From Bacteroidales bacterium UBA5287 (GTDB lineage Bacteria > Bacteroidota > Bacteroidia > Bacteroidales > Dysgonomonadaceae): a DNA stretch of 11,502 nucleotides. Positions 6,536-11,502 of the stretch are shown piece by piece. Below the pieces are notes generated by a model. It ran no database searches. It was not told the DNA's origin and worked only from the letters and a program-made list of their open reading frames with translations. The stretch spans positions 26,116 to 37,617 of the forward strand of contig DHSL01000014.1 in the NCBI GenBank assembly GCA_002411345.1. Direction: 5' to 3'. Within the stretch, counting starts at the first letter, position 1. The number at the start of each line of letters is the position of its first letter. A program made the translations under genes and the position numbers.

Positions 6536-6543
6536 CAAAATTA
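6536..6543 (-). promoter_or_regulatory. Candidate -7 box for crcB-DUF190
   Basis: TAATTTTG on the minus strand matches TAnnTTTG exactly. Transcription would start near 6531, which is where the hairpin at 6531-6516 begins, giving a leader of roughly 80 nt before crcB. No clear -33 element is present. The perfect 10-bp palindrome TTCAATTGAA at 6554-6563 lies just upstream, at the -33 position. Confidence 0.4.
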
Positions 6544-6617
6544 AGAAATCATTTTCAATTGAAGTATTTTTCCACTTATATATTCACATACCTCAACTCC
6601 ATTCATTTTTTTCTTCG

Positions 6618-6625
6618 TATCTTTG
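6618..6625 (+). promoter_or_regulatory. Candidate -7 box for era-der
   Basis: TATCTTTG matches TAnnTTTG exactly. The predicted transcription start near 6630 is about 40 nt before the preferred era ATG at 6669, which makes it likelier that translation starts there than at the in-frame TTG at 6648. No -33 TTG is recognisable. Confidence 0.4.
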
Positions 6626-6668
6626 TTCCCAAATTAAACGGAATAACTTGATTCAAGAGAGAATAGCT

Positions 6669-7562
6669 ATGGATGAACAAAAGCATCGCTCGGGTTTTGT
6701 CAACATTGTAGGTAATCCCAATGTTGGTAAATCCACACTTATGAACCGGTTGGTAGGAGAAAAGATCTCCATTATCACTGCTAAAGCTCAAACAACGAGA
6801 CACAGAATTATGGGTATCGTAAATAAGCCTGATTATCAGATAGTTTATTCTGATACTCCCGGAGTTTTGCGTCCCAATTATAAGTTGCAAGAGCAGATGT
6901 TGAATTTCTCTCTATCAGCATTAGATGATGCCGATGTATTGCTTTATGTTACCGATGTTGTAGAAACTATTGATAAAAATGATGAGTTTTTATCGAAAGT
7001 ACAAAAAAGCAATGTTCCGGTATTACTATTGATAAATAAAATTGATCTTACCCAGCAAGCAGAACTGGAAAATATTGTATCACATTGGCATGAAGTGCTG
7101 CCAAAAGCAGAGATATATCCTATTTCTGCGTTGAACAATTTTAGTATCGAATTAGTTAAAAATAGGGTAGTGGAATTGCTTCCGGATTCGCCTCCATACT
7201 TTGAGAAGGATGCGTTAACCGACAAGCCCGCCCGATTTTTCGTCACAGAAATTATTCGTGAGAAAGCCCTTCTTTATTATCAAAAAGAGGTGCCCTATTC
7301 AATTGAAGTTATAGTTGAGGAGTTTAAAGAGGAGAGCGACATTATCCGAATTAGGGCTGTGATTTTGGTAGAACGTGATTCTCAAAAAGGTATTGTCATC
7401 GGTCATAAAGGAGAAGCGTTAAAGAAATTGGGTACAGAAGCCCGTAAGGATATCGAAAAATTCTTTGAGAAGAAGGTATTTCTTCAACTCTTTGTAAAAG
7501 TTGAAAAAGATTGGAGGAATAGAGACAATATGCTTAAACGATTCGGATATAGATTGGATTAA
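6669..7562 (+). CDS. era: Era GTPase, 16S rRNA-binding ribosome assembly factor
   Basis: A 297-residue GTPase that binds the 3' end of 16S rRNA during late 30S assembly. G domain: G1 GNPNVGKS (15-22), switch I around QTTRHR (41-46), G3 DTPG (62-65), G4 NKID (123-126), G5 SAL (153-155). The C-terminal KH domain has the RNA-binding GxxG as GHKG (245-248) and the Era-specific ending VKVEKDWRNRDNMLKRFGY. Length is normal. An in-frame TTG at 6648 would add seven residues; the ATG at 6669 is preferred because family members begin a few residues before the first strand. der follows 77 nt downstream without a terminator. Confidence 0.97.
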   Translation: MDEQKHRSGFVNIVGNPNVGKSTLMNRLVGEKISIITAKAQTTRHRIMGIVNKPDYQIVYSDTPGVLRPNYKLQEQMLNFSLSALDDADVLLYVTDVVETIDKNDEFLSKVQKSNVPVLLLINKIDLTQQAELENIVSHWHEVLPKAEIYPISALNNFSIELVKNRVVELLPDSPPYFEKDALTDKPARFFVTEIIREKALLYYQKEVPYSIEVIVEEFKEESDIIRIRAVILVERDSQKGIVIGHKGEALKKLGTEARKDIEKFFEKKVFLQLFVKVEKDWRNRDNMLKRFGYRLD

Positions 7563-7639
7563 TTGCGTTTATTACGTATGTTGTTCATCAAAAAATTATT
7601 AAACACTAAAATGTCCCTTCAAAAAGGATAATTATTTTT

Positions 7640-8953
7640 ATGCAAAACTTAGTAGCGATAGTAGGACGTCCCAATGTGGGAAAATCTACTTTATTTAATA
7701 GATTAACGCAAAGCCGTGAGGCTATTGTGACAGATATTTCAGGAACGACCCGTGATCGTTTATATGGGAAAGTTCTTTGGAACGGATTTGAATTTTCGTT
7801 GGTAGACACCGGCGGATGGGTTGTGAATTCTGATGATATTATGGAGGACGAGATTAACAAACAAGTTCGTATAGCCATTGATGAGTCGGATGTTATTTTA
7901 TTTGTTGTTGATGTTATGAATGGGCTTACATCCTTAGATGATAGCGTAGGTCAGTTACTCAGGGAGTCAGGAAAACCTGTTGTAGTAGTTGCCAACAAAG
8001 CCGATAACTTCAATATAGGTTATCAATCATCAGAGTTTTATTCTTTAGGTCTAGGTGATCCTTTTTCTGTATCAGCAATAAATGGAACAGGTACCGGTGA
8101 TTTGCTTGATCATGTCACTTCTTTGTTTGTAAAAGCGAATGTAGAAGAAGAATTAGCCGACATCCCAAAATTTGCTGTTGTTGGTCGCCCCAATGCAGGT
8201 AAATCTTCAATCGTTAATTCATTGATGGATGAAGAACGCAATATAGTTACAGATATTGCCGGCACCACTCGTGATTCAATCTACACACGTTATAATAAGT
8301 TCGGAATGGACTTTTATCTGATTGATACTGCCGGAATCAGGAAAAAAGGTAAAGTAACAGAGGATTTGGAATATTTTTCGGTGATTCGTTCAATTCGTGT
8401 TATAGAAAATTCTGATGTTTGTATTCTTATGTTAGATGCAACTAGAGGTATTGAAAGTCAGGATCTCAATATATTTTCGGTCATTCAGAAAAACAGAAAA
8501 GGACTAGTCGTCTTTGTAAACAAATGGGACTTGGTTGAGGATAAAAGTCCTATTATAGTTAAAACTTTCGAAAATGCTTTGCGAGAGAGATTTGCACCAT
8601 TTACAGATTTCCCGGTAGTTTTTGGATCTGCGACTACAAAACAGCGTATTTTGAAAGTGATGGATAAGGCAAAAGAAGTATACGAAAATCGCAAAAGAAA
8701 GGTACCAACAAGTAAACTGAATGAATATCTCTTACCATTAATAGAGAAAACTCCGCCCCCTTCGAATAAAGGAAAATTTGTCAAGGTAAAATATATAACT
8801 CAATTACCAAATACCCAAATTCCTTCTTTCGTATTCTTCTGTAATTTGCCACAGTGGATAAAAGAACCATATAAGCGTTTTATAGAAAACAGGATGCGTG
8901 AAAAATGGGATTTTTCAGGTACCCCGATTAATATATTTTTCAGAGAAAAATAA
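7640..8953 (+). CDS. der: Der (EngA), tandem-domain GTPase for 50S assembly
   Basis: A 437-residue protein with two consecutive GTPase domains and a KH-like C-terminus, needed for 50S subunit maturation. Domain 1: GRPNVGKS (9-16), DTGG (56-59), NKAD (119-122), SA in SVSAING (143-149). Domain 2: GRPNAGKS (182-189), DTAG (229-232), NKWD (294-297), SATT (330-333). The KH-like domain spans about 355-437 and includes KVKYITQLPNTQIPSFVFF. All nucleotide-binding residues are intact and length is typical. An AAGGA-like stretch lies about 13 nt before the ATG, one of few Shine-Dalgarno-like sites here. Probably co-transcribed with era. Confidence 0.97.
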   Translation: MQNLVAIVGRPNVGKSTLFNRLTQSREAIVTDISGTTRDRLYGKVLWNGFEFSLVDTGGWVVNSDDIMEDEINKQVRIAIDESDVILFVVDVMNGLTSLDDSVGQLLRESGKPVVVVANKADNFNIGYQSSEFYSLGLGDPFSVSAINGTGTGDLLDHVTSLFVKANVEEELADIPKFAVVGRPNAGKSSIVNSLMDEERNIVTDIAGTTRDSIYTRYNKFGMDFYLIDTAGIRKKGKVTEDLEYFSVIRSIRVIENSDVCILMLDATRGIESQDLNIFSVIQKNRKGLVVFVNKWDLVEDKSPIIVKTFENALRERFAPFTDFPVVFGSATTKQRILKVMDKAKEVYENRKRKVPTSKLNEYLLPLIEKTPPPSNKGKFVKVKYITQLPNTQIPSFVFFCNLPQWIKEPYKRFIENRMREKWDFSGTPINIFFREK

Positions 8954-9071
8954 TAATCTTGTTACATTTTTTTTCAGCTAACCGATCATGCTCCTTTTTT
9001 CACTCAGATTATAATTTGTTGAAATCAAGAATCTTTGTGTTTTATTCGGTTATCGAAATCCGAATTTATTT

Positions 9072-9133
9072 ACAACGCTGAGGTCACTTTCAATTTAAAA
9101 TTGATTGAAAGTGTTAATGAGCGTTGTTTTTTT
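9072..9133 (+). terminator. Two-tier hairpin terminator downstream of der
   Basis: The outer stem ACAACGCT/AGCGTTGT (9072-9079 with 9120-9127) and inner stem CACTTTCAAT/ATTGAAAGTG (9085-9094 with 9104-9113) are separated by a small internal loop, and T7 follows (9127-9133). It is unusually long and strong and lies 118 nt past the der stop, leaving room for a 3' untranslated region or a small RNA that ends here. Confidence 0.88.
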
Positions 9134-9284
9134 AAATTTATTGCATTAATTTTTTAATTTATAATTACAAATAAATAGGAAAAAACAATGAAATCACAAA
9201 AATATTGTTTTAATTTGTATATCATTTCAAGTATATTGAACTGTTTAAGGAATATAGAATCAAAAAGTACCTATTGAAATGAAA

Positions 9285-9314
9285 TTGTGATAAATGAAAT
9301 GCTGCATCATTTTG
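9285..9314 (+). promoter_or_regulatory. Candidate promoter of the DUF349 gene
   Basis: TTG (9285-9287), then 19 nt, then TCATTTTG (9307-9314) fits the Bacteroidota -33/-7 layout with one mismatch in the -7 box. The start would be near 9319, about 30 nt before the ATG. The -7 box overlaps the small palindrome CATCA-TTT-TGATG (9305-9317). Confidence 0.35.
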
Positions 9315-9348
9315 ATGTGGAATAACTATTAGAAGAAAAATTGTACCA

Positions 9349-11460
9349 ATGGATGTGAACAGCTCACCAGTAAATGAGGAAAAGAACCTCAATGAAGAAA
9401 TTCAATTAAATTCAGAAGATGCTTTAAATCAGGGTGAAAAACTTGAAGTATCAGAAAAAGAGATAATAACTGACGTAGAAGAGACGCCGGAAGCTGTCTC
9501 GGAATCTGTTGTAGAGAACAAAATTGAAACAGTTGTGATCAACGATGTTGAAACAGTTGTAGTAGACAGTGCCGAAATATCTTCTGCCGAAGGTGTTGTT
9601 GTACCTGAAGCGTCTGAACAGGAGGTTAATGAAACTGCCACAGCCAAAGTACAAAAATCAGAATATGAGGAATTGGAGTTACACCCCAATGACATTGAAG
9701 AGCAAGAAGATGATATCGATGAACATTCGGTAACCGATGATTCTTCAGTAGCCTTACCTTCTATAGAAGAAATTGTTCAAAAACTACGTGAATTACTAGA
9801 ACAAGAGAATCCTCTTCGCAAGGATGTTGATGAATGGAAAAATTTCTTTTATCGTTCACTTCGAAATGAATCAGAACAGCAGAAAGCCGCATTTTTAGCT
9901 GATGGTGGAGAAGAAATAGATTTTGTAGTAACTGAATCTCCATTTTTTGTAGAAGGAAAAGACTTGTTAGGCAAAATAAAAGAAAAAAGGGCTCTTATTT
10001 CGGCTAATCAAGAAGCTGAAAAAGAAAAGAATGTAACTTTGAAATTAGCCATTATCGATCAAATAAGAGACTTGATTGAAAATCAAACTACTGGTGATTT
10101 CAATATTACATATCAGGAATTCAGGAATCTTCAACAACAGTGGAACGAAATAAAATTAGTTCCAGCTGCTCGTATAAATGAATTATGGAAATCATATCAA
10201 CATTATGTTGAGAAATTCTATGATTTGGTTCGTATTAACAATGAACTTCGTGAATACGATTTCAAAAAGAATTTAGAGAAAAAGGTTGAACTTAGCGTAG
10301 CAGCTGAAAAATTAGATGAAGAAACAGATATTATTTCTGCGTTTCATCAGTTGCAAAGTTTGCATCAGCAGTGGCGTGAGATTGGTCCAGTAGCCAGAAA
10401 AGACAGAGAAGAAATTTGGAATCGATTCAAAGAAGCATCAACCAAAATAAATAAAAAATATCAGGATCATTTTGAAAAGATTAAAGATCTCGAAAATGAA
10501 AACCTAGAGTTAAAAACTACTTTGTGTGAAAAACTCGAATCAATTGATTACACTCAATTAACCACAATAAAAGCTTGGAATAGCAAGGTTAAAGAGGTAA
10601 TGAACGTTCAGGAACAATGGCGTCAAATTGGTTATGTTCCCAAGAAGTTCAACACAAAAGTATATGACCGTTATCGTGCTGCTTGCGACTTTTTCTTTCG
10701 TCATAAGAGTGAATTTTTTAAATCGAAATATGATGAAATGGAGTCGAACTACAAAAAGAAATTAGCTCTTTGTGAACGTGCTGAAGCTTTAAAGGACAGT
10801 ATTGATTGGCAGAAGACTACCCAGGAGATGATTAATATTCAGAAAGACTGGAAAAGTATCGGTGCAATTCCCTATAAGTATGTTGATTCAACATGGAAAC
10901 GATTTATTGCTGCTTGCGACCATTTCTTTGAACAGAAAAAGAACAGTGCAAGTTCGCAGCATAATGAAGAGTTGCAAAATCTTGAAATGAAAAAAGAGAT
11001 TATAGATAAGATTGTCAATCTTAATCCTGAAATTTCTGTCGAGGAGGTCATGCCAATGTTGCAGGTTCTTATTGAAGAATTCCATCAGATAGGTTATGTA
11101 CCATTTAAACAGAAAGATAAGATCTATAAAGAGTTTCATACTGCAACAGATGCACAATTCAAACGTTTGAATATTGATAAAGCAGATCAAAAACTAGTAA
11201 ATTTCAAATCAACTATTTCTGAACTTGCTAAAAATGACAATTCTAAAGGTCAGCTCTATCGTGAGCGTGAAAAGCTTATGCGTCAGTTTGATAGAATGAA
11301 AAGCGAGTTGCATACTTACGAAAACAATATCGGTTTCTTATCAGTATCATCCAAAAAAGGTAATAGTTTAGTAGATGATATGAATCAAAAAATTGAAAAG
11401 CTCAAAACCGATCTTGATTTCATTGTCAAAAAAATTACAGCCATCGATAAAGAATTGTAA
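9349..11460 (+). CDS. DUF349 repeat protein with acidic N-terminal tail
   Basis: A 703-residue protein, predicted cytoplasmic, with no signal peptide or membrane segment. Residues 1-135 are acidic, Glu/Asp/Val-rich and probably disordered, with the internal near-repeat ETVVINDVETVVVD. Five DUF349 repeats follow, centred on W265, W342, W424, W501 and F578, each with the core W-x2-IG-x-VP followed by a W/Y-x-R/K-F/Y helix (WREIGPV, WRQIGYVP, WKSIGAIP). Spacing is 77, 82, 77 and 77 residues. The C-terminus (about 634-703) is a predicted coiled coil. Long DUF349 proteins are widespread in Bacteroidota; I know of no established function. Its position after era-der is not evidence of a shared role, since a terminator intervenes. 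Confidence 0.9.
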   Translation: MDVNSSPVNEEKNLNEEIQLNSEDALNQGEKLEVSEKEIITDVEETPEAVSESVVENKIETVVINDVETVVVDSAEISSAEGVVVPEASEQEVNETATAKVQKSEYEELELHPNDIEEQEDDIDEHSVTDDSSVALPSIEEIVQKLRELLEQENPLRKDVDEWKNFFYRSLRNESEQQKAAFLADGGEEIDFVVTESPFFVEGKDLLGKIKEKRALISANQEAEKEKNVTLKLAIIDQIRDLIENQTTGDFNITYQEFRNLQQQWNEIKLVPAARINELWKSYQHYVEKFYDLVRINNELREYDFKKNLEKKVELSVAAEKLDEETDIISAFHQLQSLHQQWREIGPVARKDREEIWNRFKEASTKINKKYQDHFEKIKDLENENLELKTTLCEKLESIDYTQLTTIKAWNSKVKEVMNVQEQWRQIGYVPKKFNTKVYDRYRAACDFFFRHKSEFFKSKYDEMESNYKKKLALCERAEALKDSIDWQKTTQEMINIQKDWKSIGAIPYKYVDSTWKRFIAACDHFFEQKKNSASSQHNEELQNLEMKKEIIDKIVNLNPEISVEEVMPMLQVLIEEFHQIGYVPFKQKDKIYKEFHTATDAQFKRLNIDKADQKLVNFKSTISELAKNDNSKGQLYREREKLMRQFDRMKSELHTYENNIGFLSVSSKKGNSLVDDMNQKIEKLKTDLDFIVKKITAIDKEL

Positions 11461-11472
11461 TTTGGAAGTTAA

Positions 11473-11502
11473 TTATGAATAAGGGGCTGTTCCAAAAGGA
11501 CA
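11473..11502. other. Possible insertion-sequence end at the window edge
   Basis: The window ends in GGGGCTGTTCCAAAAGGACA, in which TGTTCC and GGACA form an imperfect hairpin around AAAA. GGGGCTGT-type ends followed by CAAAA are common as terminal inverted repeats of some insertion sequences. No transposase or second end is visible, so this is a suspicion only. Confidence 0.25.

Larger units (their letters stand above)
8954..9348. other. 395-nt intergenic region between der and the DUF349 gene
   Basis: No convincing gene is present. It holds a small inverted repeat (ATTCGG 9044-9049 with CCGAAT 9060-9065), a strong two-tier terminator hairpin (9072-9133), an AT-rich stretch (9134-9280) and a candidate promoter (9285-9314). 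A tiny ORF beginning with the ATG at 9189, preceded by an AGGA 8 nt upstream, encodes at most about 30 residues and is not recognisable. Apart from these, nothing is seen. Confidence 0.7.

Noticed and set aside
9189..9280. Tiny ORF with AGGA spaced 8 nt before its ATG
   Set aside because: At most about 30 codons, no recognisable features, in AT-rich intergenic DNA; not enough support for a gene.
9305..9317. Small palindrome CATCA-TTT-TGATG before the DUF349 gene as an operator
   Set aside because: Five-bp arms are expected by chance in a region this AT-rich; it is noted only because it overlaps the -7 candidate.
1..11502. CRISPR arrays, tRNA or rRNA genes, phage or defence genes
   Set aside because: No regularly spaced repeats of CRISPR type, no cloverleaf or rRNA-like segments and no such proteins were seen on either strand.

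Overview
The window looks like chromosomal DNA from a member of the Bacteroidota (Bacteroidales-like). It is AT-rich, most starts lack a Shine-Dalgarno sequence and are preceded by A/T-rich leaders, several genes have a TAnnTTTG-type -7 box, and the gene families fit: an Oar/SusC-like TonB-dependent receptor with an N-terminal carboxypeptidase-regulatory-like domain, and a long DUF349 repeat protein. No genus is claimed.

Layout, left to right. (1) 1-208: leader of the chaperonin operon, with a good sigma-54-type -24/-12 element and an upstream palindrome. (2) 209-2216: groES-groEL, closed by an intrinsic terminator. (3) 2217-5690: a stand-alone TonB-dependent outer-membrane receptor gene with a -7 box and helically phased upstream repeats. 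It ends at a hairpin that also serves the converging operon. (4) 5710-6449, minus strand: crcB (fluoride channel) and a DUF190 PII-like gene, overlapping by 4 nt. (5) 6450-6668: divergent intergenic region with promoter candidates for both sides and a possible degenerate fluoride-type aptamer ahead of crcB. (6) 6669-8953: era and der, two conserved ribosome-assembly GTPases, probably co-transcribed. (7) 8954-9348: a 395-base gene-poor gap holding a strong two-tier hairpin terminator, possibly the end of a small RNA, and a promoter candidate. (8) 9349-11460: a large DUF349 protein with five evenly spaced repeats. (9) 11461-11502: a short tail resembling an insertion-sequence end.

The most striking observation is in the receptor gene. 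It is split into a 278-codon 5' part and a ~809-codon 3' part in the same frame. The break is not a frameshift: 55 nt at 3157-3211 are inverted in place. Reverse-complementing exactly that segment removes all three in-frame stops and restores a conserved receptor motif (GVTLGGPIIKNKLFFF), giving one continuous 1099-residue protein. The segment is bounded by 12-bp inverted repeats matching at 11 of 12 positions. This is either a miniature ON/OFF inversion switch inside a coding region, a recent replication template-switch lesion, or (less likely) an artefact.

The remaining genes are mostly housekeeping: protein folding (GroESL), fluoride export (CrcB), and ribosome maturation (Era, Der).
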